Positions 7,499-15,671 of a stretch of DNA of 39,806 nt are shown piece after piece. A model generated the notes under the pieces. That model was not told the origin of the DNA, did not search any database, and saw only the letters and a list, made by a program, of their open reading frames with translations. The position numbers and the translations under genes are program-made. Source of the DNA: Bernardetiaceae bacterium (lineage in GTDB: Bacteria; Bacteroidota; Bacteroidia; Cytophagales; Thermoflexibacteraceae); contig JANWVT010000022.1 of assembly GCA_025056255.1 (NCBI GenBank), positions 1 to 39,806 on the forward strand, in the 5' to 3' direction. Positions within the stretch are counted from its first letter, which is position 1; the number at the start of each line of letters is the position of its first letter.

Positions 7499-8941
7499 AT
7501 GAGCCTGATAAAGCGTTTTACAGAACACCCAACTATTCGCAATGCTGGGCAGCAAATTGACAAGTGGCTGCAACAGCGCCACATACACATTCAAGACTTT
7601 CGCACCAATGTTATTTTGCGGATAGCAGCATTGGTTGCTACCATCTTTGCCTTTACTTATTTAGTAGGACAGGCTGGTTATACCATCACCGGAGTAGGAC
7701 TGGGCGCGTTGATTATTTTTCAAATCTTTCGGCTCATACACAAAGTGGAAAGCACCAATCGGGAAGTGATTAACTTTTTGAACGCCATTCGTTACGACGA
7801 TTTTTCATATCATCACCAACCCGCCAACCAAGGAGCTACATTTGAAGAATTAGCTGCCGCATTCAATCGCGTGATAACACATTTCAAAGCAATACGCAGC
7901 GAAAAAGAAGCACACTACCAATATTTAAAAACCATTATTCACCACATTGGCATTGGGTTAATATCCTTCGATACAGCTGGCAACATACAAATTATGAATA
8001 CGGCTGCCAAAAGGTTGTTTCAAACTACGGGCAGCATCCGCAATATTTCAGAGTTAGCTTCATTTAGTCAGGAGTTAGTAGAAAAGTTCATCCGCTTGCG
8101 CACGGGCAGCCGCGACTTAATTAAAATTGTACACGGAGCAGAAATCATTCAACTGGCAATGTATGCCATCGAGCTCAACCTGCAAGGCAAAGAATACAAG
8201 CTTATTACCCTGCAAAACATCCACAACGAACTGGAAGAGCGAGAAATGGATGCTTGGCAAAAGCTCATTCGCGTACTCACTCACGAAATCATGAATTCGG
8301 TAACGCCAATTGCATCGCTGGCAACTACACTGGAAGGCGAGGTAGAATACTTACAAGCCAACAACCAGTCGCTCAATGCTGAGGATTTAGAAGATATGCA
8401 CATGGCTATCAAGACCATTCAGCGGCGCAGCGAAGGACTCATCCGTTTTGTGAGCGATTTTCGCAACCTTACCCACGTGCCCATTCCACAATTTAAAAAT
8501 GTTTTGGTTAGCGAAATATTTGCGCACGTAGTTAAACTGATGGAAGCTGAAATGAAGGCGCAAAATATTGACTGCCAAGTGGAAGTGGAACCTCAGTCGC
8601 TCATGATTACAGCTGACCGCGAAATGATAGAGCAAGTACTTATCAACTTAGTCAAAAACGCCATTCAAGCGCTCAGTGATGTGGAACGCGAAGATGGACG
8701 AAAAATTTTACTTTTGGCGCGATACGACGAAAAAAGCCATCCTTTCATCATTGTGCGCGACAACGGTCCGGGCATAGACCCCGATGCTTTAGAACGCATT
8801 TTCATTCCTTTTTTCACCACTAAAAAATCAGGGTCTGGAATTGGGTTGAGTCTTTCACGGCAAATTATGCGCTCACACAAGGGTTCACTAACCGCCCATT
8901 CCGTTATCGGCGAAGGAACAGAATTCATTCTAAAATTCTGA
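7499..8941 (+). CDS. NtrY-like membrane sensor histidine kinase (orphan)
   Basis: A 480-residue two-component sensor. Two adjacent membrane segments lie at about residues 38-58 and 63-80, followed by a linker, a PAS-like region (about 135-235, GIGLISFDTAGNIQIMNTAAKRLF), and the kinase core. The phospho-acceptor is His262 in VLTHEIMNSVTPIASL. The ATPase domain has the N-box at Asn387 (NLVKNAIQAL), G1 DNGPGI at 421-426, the F-box IFIPFFTTK and G2 GSGIGL at 445-450. There is almost no periplasmic loop between the two membrane helices, so the signal is probably cytoplasmic or membrane-borne. NtrY kinases normally pair with an NtrX-type regulator, but no response regulator is encoded nearby. Confidence 0.88.
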   Translation: MSLIKRFTEHPTIRNAGQQIDKWLQQRHIHIQDFRTNVILRIAALVATIFAFTYLVGQAGYTITGVGLGALIIFQIFRLIHKVESTNREVINFLNAIRYDDFSYHHQPANQGATFEELAAAFNRVITHFKAIRSEKEAHYQYLKTIIHHIGIGLISFDTAGNIQIMNTAAKRLFQTTGSIRNISELASFSQELVEKFIRLRTGSRDLIKIVHGAEIIQLAMYAIELNLQGKEYKLITLQNIHNELEEREMDAWQKLIRVLTHEIMNSVTPIASLATTLEGEVEYLQANNQSLNAEDLEDMHMAIKTIQRRSEGLIRFVSDFRNLTHVPIPQFKNVLVSEIFAHVVKLMEAEMKAQNIDCQVEVEPQSLMITADREMIEQVLINLVKNAIQALSDVEREDGRKILLLARYDEKSHPFIIVRDNGPGIDPDALERIFIPFFTTKKSGSGIGLSLSRQIMRSHKGSLTAHSVIGEGTEFILKF

Positions 8942-8982
8942 CAACCCAATGCTAATGATGCAATTGAGCATTTGAAAAATTT

Positions 8983-9130
8983 CATTCCCTTTGCTGTTGC
9001 TCACTTCTGCACCAACAGTTGCTTGTCACTTGCAAATACAAGAGCAACGGCGTAACAGTGAAAATTTCACCCTGTCAATCCTGTAAGCACACACCACACC
9101 CCCGCAAGGGCACACTGCCATTGCCAGTTG
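8983..9130. repeat. Composite dispersed element, copy B
   Basis: Between the sensor kinase and the Rieske gene. It contains a GCTGTTG/CAACAG hairpin-like start, the CAACGGCGTA block shared with the other copies, a perfect palindrome GTGAAAATTTCAC (9058-9070), a shortened motif CCTGTCAATCCTGT (9071-9084) and a CACACACCACACCCCC tail. The order matches copies A and C, but the tail is shorter. No gene is credible between 8942 and 9222. Confidence 0.6.
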
Positions 9131-9222
9131 CATAATCAAGCTGCCAGTACACCAACCGAGTAAAACAACACTGCAAGAAAAGAGCTTGAAATGAAGCGTC
9201 GTATGCTTTGCTAACAGGCTGC

Positions 9223-9636
9223 TCAATCAAGAAAAATGATCAACCTGTCTTGCCGTAACTCATAGCGATAGCGTTTGAGCGGCATCGTAGCAGGACCTTG
9301 CAGCACTGCCCCCTCCGTATTAAAAACCGAACCGTGCACGGGGCATTCCAACCGATTGGCTCCGGCGTTGAAGCGAAGCGCGCCCGCTGCATGGGTACAC
9401 CATCGCGACAGCACCCGAAAATCGGTAGCAGAAAGACGCATGATAAAAAACTGCCCCACAAACACAAACCCTCCGATTTGTTGCAAGGATGTTGCTTGCC
9501 CTTCGGTGAGCATAATCTCAAAGGGCTTGTCTTCAACAGGTAAAACTGCCTCCGGCTTTCCGCAAGCAAAGGCACATAGCATTACGCCTCCTAACTTCAA
9601 TACGTGCCGGCGATCTTTATGTATTGGTTTTTCCAT
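9223..9636 (-). CDS. Rieske 2Fe-2S protein with Tat-type signal
   Basis: A 137-residue Rieske protein. The cluster ligands are visible: Cys80-x-His82 in WCTHAAG and Cys98-x-x-His101 in CPVHGS, spaced as in the family. The N-terminus DRRHVLKLGG (residues 8-17) resembles a twin-arginine motif before a short hydrophobic stretch, fitting Rieske proteins that fold with their cluster before export. A Cys at 25 could alternatively be lipid-modified, although the lipobox is weak. It begins five bases after the stop of the di-heme peroxidase lipoprotein gene, so the two are almost certainly co-transcribed. An electron-transfer role with that peroxidase is a plausible inference. Confidence 0.9.
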   Translation of the reverse strand: MEKPIHKDRRHVLKLGGVMLCAFACGKPEAVLPVEDKPFEIMLTEGQATSLQQIGGFVFVGQFFIMRLSATDFRVLSRWCTHAAGALRFNAGANRLECPVHGSVFNTEGAVLQGPATMPLKRYRYELRQDRLIIFLD

Positions 9637-9641
9637 TGGTG

Positions 9642-11465
9642 CTATTGTACAATGTGTTTAGGCTGAATGTATCGAGTGCGTACCGTATCAGTAAGGCTGT
9701 GCATAAAAGCAATCAGCGCTTTTTTCTCCGCAGCAGTTAAATTCAGTGGGTCGGGCGGCAAAGTTTGGTGCTCCAGCTCGATACCAATACCAGCGGCTCC
9801 TCCGCGGTTATAGAAATCAATGACCTCTTCCAGCGTCTGATATACACCATTGTGCATATATGGAGCAGTGAGCGCAGCATTGCGAACAGTAGTGGTTTTA
9901 AACGCGTGTTTGAAAATATCGAACCGATGCAGGTTGTACTTTCCTAAATCGCTGTCAATAGTTGCATGGAGCGTATCGGGACGTGCCGGTGTGCCAATTA
10001 CTTCGCTTTCGGTATGGATGAAATGCGGCGGCACTAAACCGTTGAAAAAAGGCATAAAATGACAAGTCCCGCACTTGGCTTTGCCCATGAACAAGTTGAA
10101 ACCGAGTATTTCCTCTTGTGTGAGCAGTTCGCCTTCGCCGCGCATGTGGCGGTCAAAACGGGAGTTTAAAGCCACCAAAGAGCGCAAGTAAGCCGCTAAA
10201 GCATTGAGAAACTCCTGCTCGGAAACAGGCTGCTCCACTGCTCTGCCGAAGGCTTGGGCAAATCGTTGGCGATACTCAGATACCTCGTTGATTTTTTGAA
10301 CTACTAATGCCACTGAACTGTGCATCTCGTCGGGAGCTGCCAGTACGTCGCGGATTTGGTCTTCCATGAAAACGACACGTCCATCCAAAAACTGCACTGC
10401 CTGAAAAGTAGCATTCCACAAGGTAGGCGCATTGCGTCTGATAAAATCTTTTCCATTAAAGGCAATGCTTTTCGCCAAGCCGTCAGTAAATGCTTTTGCA
10501 GGCTGATGACAAGAGGCACAACTGCGACTGTTGTTCCCACTTAGTTTGGGGTCATAGAAAAGGGCTTCGCCCAGTGAAATTAACTCGGGAGTTGCCGAAA
10601 CGGAAGTTGTCGGTTTAAAAAATTCAGGATTGAGATGTTCATAGTCAAACAAATGAGCAGCGCGAGCAGCAAAGATGCGGTTTTCCTTTTCAAAAAAGGG
10701 TATTTGCAGTTTTTCCCGAGTGGCTATCATCTGCTTGCCTAAGGGGTTGAGGTAGTTTTTAATGAAATGCAGGCGGTCAAAGGTTTCAAAGTCCGAATGT
10801 TGGTGCAAATAGGCAATTGTGCTGTCTAAGCTGCTCATTAAAGTAGCAGGGCTGCCGTATATGTGGATAAACTCTTTGATGCCTTCCAGCGATGCGGCAG
10901 CTTCTTCTATGGAAAGGAATGCCACAGGCGAATCAAATCCGGCAATACCCATGGCAGCGATGCGAAAAAGTTGCAGATGCAGCGCATCCCACAGGTGAGC
11001 ATCGGTAAAGGTATTGTGCTCGGCGGTATATTTGAGATGTTTGATATTGACAATCAGCGCATTGACTTGCTCGTTGAGTTCATTTTTCGCTGCTTGTTCA
11101 TAAGGGAAAATCAGCTCTTCTATCACCTGAAAACCCTGAGGAGGCAATACTTTGGCATCGTAGAGTTCCGCTTCGGGTATTGCCGGACCGTTGATGCTGC
11201 GGGCAGTAGCAGGATTGTAGTACTCGGCTATGGCTTCTATTTTCTTGTAAATCAGGCGGGCTTTTTTAAAACTTTCCTGAATTGCCTTTTCATCATCGGT
11301 TTGGCGAATGGTTTGCTGCATGGCTTCGGCGCTTGCCATCAGGCGATTGATATAATGCACATACAGGCGATAGCACAGTTCGGCAGTGTCTTCTTGGCGA
11401 CGGCTGCCTACAAAGTAACAAGACGCAACAAACAGCAAACAAGCTATTGGCAGCAAATTTTTCAT
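9642..11465 (-). CDS. Di-heme cytochrome c peroxidase lipoprotein with large helical N-terminal domain
   Basis: A 607-residue exported c-type cytochrome. The signal peptide ends in the lipobox LFVASC (Cys16). Residues about 25-260 are alpha-helical and have no heme motif; similar domains precede peroxidases in other Bacteroidota, and a remote imelysin-like relationship is my guess. The C-terminal part is a CcpA/MauG-type module: heme motif CASCH at 316-320, then CGTCH at 465-469 and NAALTAPYMHNGVYQTLEEVIDFYNRGG near the end. Such enzymes reduce H2O2 using electrons from small redox proteins. The module alone would be about 350 residues, so this is a fusion. The Rieske gene follows directly. 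A 30-base inverted repeat separates it from the upstream PhoX-like gene. Confidence 0.9.
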   Translation of the reverse strand: MKNLLPIACLLFVASCYFVGSRRQEDTAELCYRLYVHYINRLMASAEAMQQTIRQTDDEKAIQESFKKARLIYKKIEAIAEYYNPATARSINGPAIPEAELYDAKVLPPQGFQVIEELIFPYEQAAKNELNEQVNALIVNIKHLKYTAEHNTFTDAHLWDALHLQLFRIAAMGIAGFDSPVAFLSIEEAAASLEGIKEFIHIYGSPATLMSSLDSTIAYLHQHSDFETFDRLHFIKNYLNPLGKQMIATREKLQIPFFEKENRIFAARAAHLFDYEHLNPEFFKPTTSVSATPELISLGEALFYDPKLSGNNSRSCASCHQPAKAFTDGLAKSIAFNGKDFIRRNAPTLWNATFQAVQFLDGRVVFMEDQIRDVLAAPDEMHSSVALVVQKINEVSEYRQRFAQAFGRAVEQPVSEQEFLNALAAYLRSLVALNSRFDRHMRGEGELLTQEEILGFNLFMGKAKCGTCHFMPFFNGLVPPHFIHTESEVIGTPARPDTLHATIDSDLGKYNLHRFDIFKHAFKTTTVRNAALTAPYMHNGVYQTLEEVIDFYNRGGAAGIGIELEHQTLPPDPLNLTAAEKKALIAFMHSLTDTVRTRYIQPKHIVQ

Positions 11466-11493
11466 AGCAACAATAAGATGGTAGGTACAACAT

Positions 11494-11523
11494 AACCTGC
11501 CGGGTTAAAAAACCCGACAGGTT
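11494..11523. repeat. Inverted repeat between the PhoX-like and peroxidase genes
   Basis: AACCTGCCGGGTT (11494-11506), loop AAAA, AACCCGACAGGTT (11511-11523): a 13-base stem with one mismatch. No T-run follows on the minus strand after the second arm, so it is a weak intrinsic terminator and may be a mobile hairpin repeat. Arms of the same type occur at 34465-34495 and, as a half-site, at 6155-6167. Confidence 0.7.
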
Positions 11524-11544
11524 GTAACTTGATGAGGACAGTAA

Positions 11545-13011
11545 TTATTTAGGCAATCCTTTGATAACAATGAGCTGACTGGCTTGGTCTTCGTTGGGGC
11601 GCAAGGTACCGCCATCTACACCGCGATACTGCGTTCCGCGCCAAGTATGCGGCTGCACGCAAACAACATATGTGTCGGGGCTACCGATTACATCGGAAAT
11701 GTCAATCATAGCACCATACTCCCATGAGCCAAGGGCAGAGCGCCCGTTCACATTGTATTTAGCTGCATCAGAAGCATTGCGGCGATGGTCGCATTCAATC
11801 ACAGGGCGCAGCTGCTTGGTGCGGATGTCGTACTGATAGATGTAGGCATCGTGTGTTTCATCGCCGTAGCCGTTAGGGTCTTCTTGGATGTACACATAAT
11901 TTTCGCCTACGAAAATATTATCGGGGTTTTGGAACAAACGGGCAGGTCCTTGGCGGTCATCGCCGTCCAAAATCACTTCCAATTTGCCGCGCAGCGGGTT
12001 GTTAGCATCCAAGTTCAGCTTGTACACACGTCCGTACTTGGTGCGGCTGTATCCGGCATTCACGCCTGTGTTGTTTTGTCCGGTTACGCAGAAATAAAGT
12101 TCCCGATTGTTGGCAGCAGAACCTTTGCGGTAGTCAATGTCTTCTACCCTTCCAAAGGAAATAGCCCCCAAACGGTTTACAGCTTCATTGATTTGTCGAC
12201 CTGTCAGTGTAGTATGATTTTCTATTTCTACAAATTCTACGTCGTAAACAGTTCCTACGCGCATGTCCATTTCGCGCTGATTGCGGTCGGTGCGGCGCAA
12301 CATGTAGAGTTTGCCATTGGCAAGGTCGCCTACGCGGTCGCTCACATACATGGCAACTTGTCCGCCGCCGGTGGTACCGCTGTCATCGTCGCCGATGATG
12401 ATAACAGTGCGTCCGGGGTAGGCATTTTTGTTCAATGGCACAGCATTTTCAGCACTCCAACGACCCAAGCCGGGCAACTCGCGGCTGGTGCTTGCCATAG
12501 TGGCAGGGTCGGTAGGATTCAAGCCATGCGTGCGAGACTCTTCACCGCTCTCGCCGCAAGTAAGAAACAGCGGACCAAAGCCATGCTCTTCGGGAGTTGC
12601 CAGTGTAGCGGAGCACAAACGCCAGATGCCACCGGTAGAATTCAACACATACTCACCTGAAACGGGCTTGAAGGTTTCGTCTAATACCAAACGGGAAACG
12701 GCAAAGTTGTCTTCGTGATTTACCAAGAGGGCATACTGTCCGTTGGCTAATTTCATGATGCCTGCACCGTCGGCAGAACCGCCAAATACAAAGTTAGGAG
12801 AGGCTGGCAACTTATCGTCGCTACCAAACAACGAGAAAACCTGAATGTTTTCAAATCCGGGCATCTTTTTTACCAACGCCGGCGTTACAGAGTGGTCTTT
12901 CAATACTATTTTGCTTACTTCTTCTTTGGAAGAAGAGTTGCAAGCAGTTAGCGCCAAAGCTGTCATAGACAAACAGCCGGCTACTTTTACAATTGCAGGA
13001 AAATTTTTCAT
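11545..13011 (-). CDS. PhoX-like (DUF839) lipoprotein, possible phosphatase
   Basis: A 488-residue predicted outer-surface or periplasmic lipoprotein with signal MKNFPAIVKVAGC and lipobox LALTAC (Cys24). The body resembles the PhoX/DUF839 family, beta-propeller proteins whose characterised members are Ca2+/Fe3+-dependent alkaline phosphatases. Visible family-style blocks are ALLVNHEDNF, FLTCGESGEE, IIIGDDDSGTTGGGQVAMYV, DVEFVEIENH, FGRVEDIDYRK and DNIFVGENYVYIQED. The acidic, metal-binding character fits. The start is placed at ATG 13011, not at an ATG eight codons upstream, because it gives a standard lipoprotein signal. Phosphatase activity is inferred, and many DUF839 proteins are untested. 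It lies between a GT2 gene and the peroxidase-Rieske pair on the same strand. Confidence 0.82.
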   Translation of the reverse strand: MKNFPAIVKVAGCLSMTALALTACNSSSKEEVSKIVLKDHSVTPALVKKMPGFENIQVFSLFGSDDKLPASPNFVFGGSADGAGIMKLANGQYALLVNHEDNFAVSRLVLDETFKPVSGEYVLNSTGGIWRLCSATLATPEEHGFGPLFLTCGESGEESRTHGLNPTDPATMASTSRELPGLGRWSAENAVPLNKNAYPGRTVIIIGDDDSGTTGGGQVAMYVSDRVGDLANGKLYMLRRTDRNQREMDMRVGTVYDVEFVEIENHTTLTGRQINEAVNRLGAISFGRVEDIDYRKGSAANNRELYFCVTGQNNTGVNAGYSRTKYGRVYKLNLDANNPLRGKLEVILDGDDRQGPARLFQNPDNIFVGENYVYIQEDPNGYGDETHDAYIYQYDIRTKQLRPVIECDHRRNASDAAKYNVNGRSALGSWEYGAMIDISDVIGSPDTYVVCVQPHTWRGTQYRGVDGGTLRPNEDQASQLIVIKGLPK

Positions 13012-13148
13012 AGCAGTCTTGTGCGGTTTTGCCACAAAAGACTACAACAGAATTCAACTACATATGAAACGCTATTTAATAATTTGTCAACAAAAAGAAC
13101 GTTTGTAACATTTTATTGAAGTAAAATTCACAAATAAGCGAAAAAGCT

Positions 13149-13958
13149 TTACCGAAAGTTCTCAATTCGATATTTGACACGCATGAGCCAGTAAAAAAAG
13201 CGCAGCGGCAAAATGTTTTGCAACAATAGATTGAACCGGTGTTGCACCAATAGGCACTTAAAATGCTCTTGGATTGCTGTCGCTTTTTCGGGAAACAGTT
13301 GCAGCGCCGCATCGCGGCAGTCGTTGAGGTATTGCTCTTTGCGTTGCGCGCTTTGTCCGCCGTCTTCATAGTCGGCAATAAAAACATCAACATGCTGAAA
13401 AGCAGCACCATGCACGAGCATAGTTGCCAATTGGATGTAGTCGGCTGCAATGGAATCGAGCCGGTAGGGAAACCGCTGCGCCCATTGAGTTTTTATCAAT
13501 ACACTTTGGTGATTGATAACCATGCCCTGCCATAAGGGGGGTGGGGCGGGCGGCGTATATTTGGCTTTGGCAAAGCCTCTGGGGTACACGATGCAGTAGT
13601 TGCCGTAAATGACATCGGCGGCAGGGCTGCCATGCACGAAAATGGTAGAGAGCACCTCTGGCGAGTGAAAAACGTCGCCGGCATTCATTAGGCAAACCCA
13701 TTCACCTTTTGCCATGCCAATTCCTTTGTTCATGGCATCGTAGATGCCGTTGTCTTTTTCGGAAATCCAATGCAGGCGTATGTGAGGATAGCGGGCGGCA
13801 AAATCGGTTAATGCATTGAGCGTATCGTCTTGCGAAGCACCGTCAATCACTATCCATTCAAAATTGGTAAAAGCTAATGCCGCTACGCTCTCCATGGTTT
13901 TTCGGAGGGCTGCAGCGGCATTGTAGGTTACTGTAACAATGCTGCACAAAGGCGGCAT
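13149..13958 (-). CDS. GT2-family glycosyltransferase
   Basis: A 269-residue cytosolic inverting glycosyltransferase with a GT-A fold. The N-terminus has SIVTVTYNAAAAL and the nucleotide-sugar binding region FEWIVIDGASQDDT. HWISEKDNGIYDAMNKGI and the acidic WVCLMNAGDVF follow, a pattern typical of GT2 enzymes that build surface glycans. The C-terminal half has a basic, aromatic tail and no clear membrane helix. ATG 13958 is preferred to a TTG five codons upstream that would overlap the FKBP gene; with the ATG, only one base separates it from the FKBP stop, so translation is probably coupled. Donor and acceptor are unknown. No other polysaccharide genes are nearby. Confidence 0.88.
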   Translation of the reverse strand: MPPLCSIVTVTYNAAAALRKTMESVAALAFTNFEWIVIDGASQDDTLNALTDFAARYPHIRLHWISEKDNGIYDAMNKGIGMAKGEWVCLMNAGDVFHSPEVLSTIFVHGSPAADVIYGNYCIVYPRGFAKAKYTPPAPPPLWQGMVINHQSVLIKTQWAQRFPYRLDSIAADYIQLATMLVHGAAFQHVDVFIADYEDGGQSAQRKEQYLNDCRDAALQLFPEKATAIQEHFKCLLVQHRFNLLLQNILPLRFFYWLMRVKYRIENFR

Positions 13959-13959
13959 A

Positions 13960-14397
13960 CTAATAAATCTCAATCAACTGAATGTCAAAAACCAGCGTTT
14001 TACCTGCCATCGGGTGGTTGCCGTCTAAGGTAATGATGTCTTCGGTCAGGTCAGCTACTATAACCGGAAAGTTGGTGCCATCTTGCAAACGCAGCACCAG
14101 TTCATCACCGATTTGCGGGTTGAGGTCGTCTGGTAATTGCGAAACAGGAAAATGGAGAACATATTGTTCGTTGCGTACGCCGTAGGCGTCTTCAGGAGCA
14201 AGGGTAACAGTTTTCTGTTCGTTGAGTTTCATTCCCAGAACAGCCTCGTCAAAACCTTTAATCATCTGACCGGCACCTACCACAAACTCCAGTGGTTCGT
14301 TGCGCGCCAGTGAAGTATCGAAAACCTGACCATTGAGGAAACGACCTGTATAATGCACTGCTACGCGGTCGCCGCTTTGTGCTTGTGTTTTTGACAT
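13960..14397 (-). CDS. FKBP-type peptidyl-prolyl cis-trans isomerase (SlyD-like)
   Basis: A 145-residue isomerase/chaperone. The FKBP domain begins GDRVAVHYTGRFLNGQVFDTS and continues with FVVGAGQMIKGFDEAVLGM. An inserted flap follows (about 70-120), then DGNHPMAGKTLVFDIQLIEI, the signature that closes SlyD-like FKBPs. The His-rich metal-binding tail of E. coli SlyD is absent. No signal peptide is present, so it is cytosolic. It is followed after one base by the GT2 gene and preceded at 55 bases by the OmpA lipoprotein gene on the same strand. A near-consensus TACCTTGC upstream could be its promoter, but it lacks one T. Confidence 0.92.
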   Translation of the reverse strand: MSKTQAQSGDRVAVHYTGRFLNGQVFDTSLARNEPLEFVVGAGQMIKGFDEAVLGMKLNEQKTVTLAPEDAYGVRNEQYVLHFPVSQLPDDLNPQIGDELVLRLQDGTNFPVIVADLTEDIITLDGNHPMAGKTLVFDIQLIEIY

Positions 14398-14452
14398 GAT
14401 ATTGTAATTAAAACGCTGGCAAGGTAGTAAAAAAACTTCACCTAAGCAGCAT

Positions 14453-15172
14453 TTAGTCCACTTTTACTTTGCCTTCTGCGGCATCTTTTTTGAGTTTTTC
14501 GTTGGCGTAAATAGCTATTTCTACACGACGATTCTGTTGCCTGCCTTGCGGGGTGCTGTTGTCGGCTATGGGTTCGGTTTTGCCCAGCCCTCTGGTCATC
14601 AGGCGCTTGCGATCTATTCCGAGCGAAACCAAATAATTTGCAACAGATTCTGCACGTTGTTGTGAAAGGCGGTTGTTTACTTCATCGGAGCCGACATTAT
14701 CGGTATGACCAGTAATGAGCAGGTCGGTATCGCTATATTTCTTAAAAGTTTCTGCCATCGTAGCTAAGTTGCGGCGTGCCTCAGGGCGCAAGGTTGCCTT
14801 GTTGAAATCGAACAAGATACCCGAACCCATGGTGATTTGGATGCCTTCGCCTACACGTTCTACTTTTACTTGCTCTTCGGGTGGACGATTTTTGTTTTCG
14901 CGTTCTAATTGTTCATCTAATTCGCGCTTTTGTTTGTCCATGTACCTGCCAATGATAGCACCTGCTGCGCCACCTACCGCACCTCCAATGATAGCACCTG
15001 CTGCTGTGTTGTTAGAACGGCTGCCAATTGCCCCTCCGATGACTGCACCTGCACCTGCACCAATAATTCCACCCTTGGCAGCGTTGCTGGTACTTTTCCA
15101 TTTCTGACAACTGCCTAACAAAAAGGCAGCTAAAGCCAACAAACTGATAGCTTGGATAGTTTTTGCCTGCAT
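14453..15172 (-). CDS. OmpA-family lipoprotein with glycine-zipper segment
   Basis: A 239-residue outer-membrane lipoprotein that binds peptidoglycan. The signal peptide ends in the lipobox LLGSC (Cys22). Residues about 34-78 are Gly/Ala-rich with repeated GAIIGGAVGG-type segments, a glycine zipper that may insert in or associate with a membrane. The C-terminal OmpA domain (about 112-225) contains GSGILFDFNKATLRPEA, LLITGHTDNVGSDEVN, NRLSQQRAESVANYLVSLGI and the GLGKTEPIADNSTPQGRQQN block, the standard diaminopimelate-binding region. A consensus -7 element lies 37 bases upstream of the ATG. Confidence 0.93.
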   Translation of the reverse strand: MQAKTIQAISLLALAAFLLGSCQKWKSTSNAAKGGIIGAGAGAVIGGAIGSRSNNTAAGAIIGGAVGGAAGAIIGRYMDKQKRELDEQLERENKNRPPEEQVKVERVGEGIQITMGSGILFDFNKATLRPEARRNLATMAETFKKYSDTDLLITGHTDNVGSDEVNNRLSQQRAESVANYLVSLGIDRKRLMTRGLGKTEPIADNSTPQGRQQNRRVEIAIYANEKLKKDAAEGKVKVD

Positions 15173-15208
15173 AGTAATGAAAGATTGAAGGTTTAATTTA
15201 AATTATCA

Positions 15209-15216
15209 CAAATTTA
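15209..15216 (-). promoter_or_regulatory. Candidate -7 element for the OmpA lipoprotein gene
   Basis: The minus strand reads TAAATTTG, matching TAnnTTTG, ending 37 bases before the ATG at 15172, in the short divergent region shared with the NTF2-like gene. Confidence 0.5.
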
Positions 15217-15230
15217 ACCCATAATTGCGT

Positions 15231-15671
15231 ATGAACCCTGTTTTAGCCGCCAATCAGGCTTTTTTTCAAGCCATTATTGAGAAACGTGTTGCCGATATTT
15301 GCAATAGCTACGTTCCTTCTGAGCATACTTACGTCATTTTAGAAGGTCCTCGCTATACTACCCTTGGCTATGAGCAAATAGCTAAAGGTTGGGCAGACTT
15401 TTGCCATTCGCCACTTTCACTTCGGGCAATTGAGTGGATAGAAGGTCCTTTCTGCGAAACAGAAGGCAACATGGCTTGGATTGGCGGTATCATTCTCTTA
15501 ACGGTACAGGTTCAGGAACGCAATTTTACAGTCAAATTCCGTGCAACATTTGTGATGAGACAAAATCAGCAGGGACAATGGCAAATTAAACACGAGCATG
15601 TCTCTGCCCCTATGGCAGACCCCTATGGCATTGGCGATTGGCTCAAAAAACAACCCAGTAGCGCGCTATGA
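15231..15671 (+). CDS. NTF2-like (SnoaL/DUF4440-type) protein
   Basis: A 146-residue cytosolic protein with the helix-then-curved-sheet pattern of NTF2-like proteins: ANQAFFQAIIEKRVADICNSY, a central LGYEQIAKGWADFC helix, and strands AIEWIEGPFCETEGNMAWIGGI and NFTVKFRATFVMRQ, ending with WQIKHEHVSAP. Homologues of this type often carry SnoaL-like or ketosteroid-isomerase-like labels without a known reaction. The start is ATG 15231; an upstream in-frame TTG at 15225 is less likely. Its stop overlaps the moaE start (ATGA at 15668), indicating translational coupling. A role linked to molybdopterin is not supported by anything else seen here. Confidence 0.75.
   Translation: MNPVLAANQAFFQAIIEKRVADICNSYVPSEHTYVILEGPRYTTLGYEQIAKGWADFCHSPLSLRAIEWIEGPFCETEGNMAWIGGIILLTVQVQERNFTVKFRATFVMRQNQQGQWQIKHEHVSAPMADPYGIGDWLKKQPSSAL

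Noticed and set aside
10863-11495. 210-codon plus-strand frame
   Set aside because: Antisense to the N-terminal half of the peroxidase lipoprotein gene; low-complexity translation without family features.
11785-12660. 291-codon plus-strand frame
   Set aside because: Entirely antisense to the PhoX-like gene, whose family blocks and lipoprotein signal are clear.
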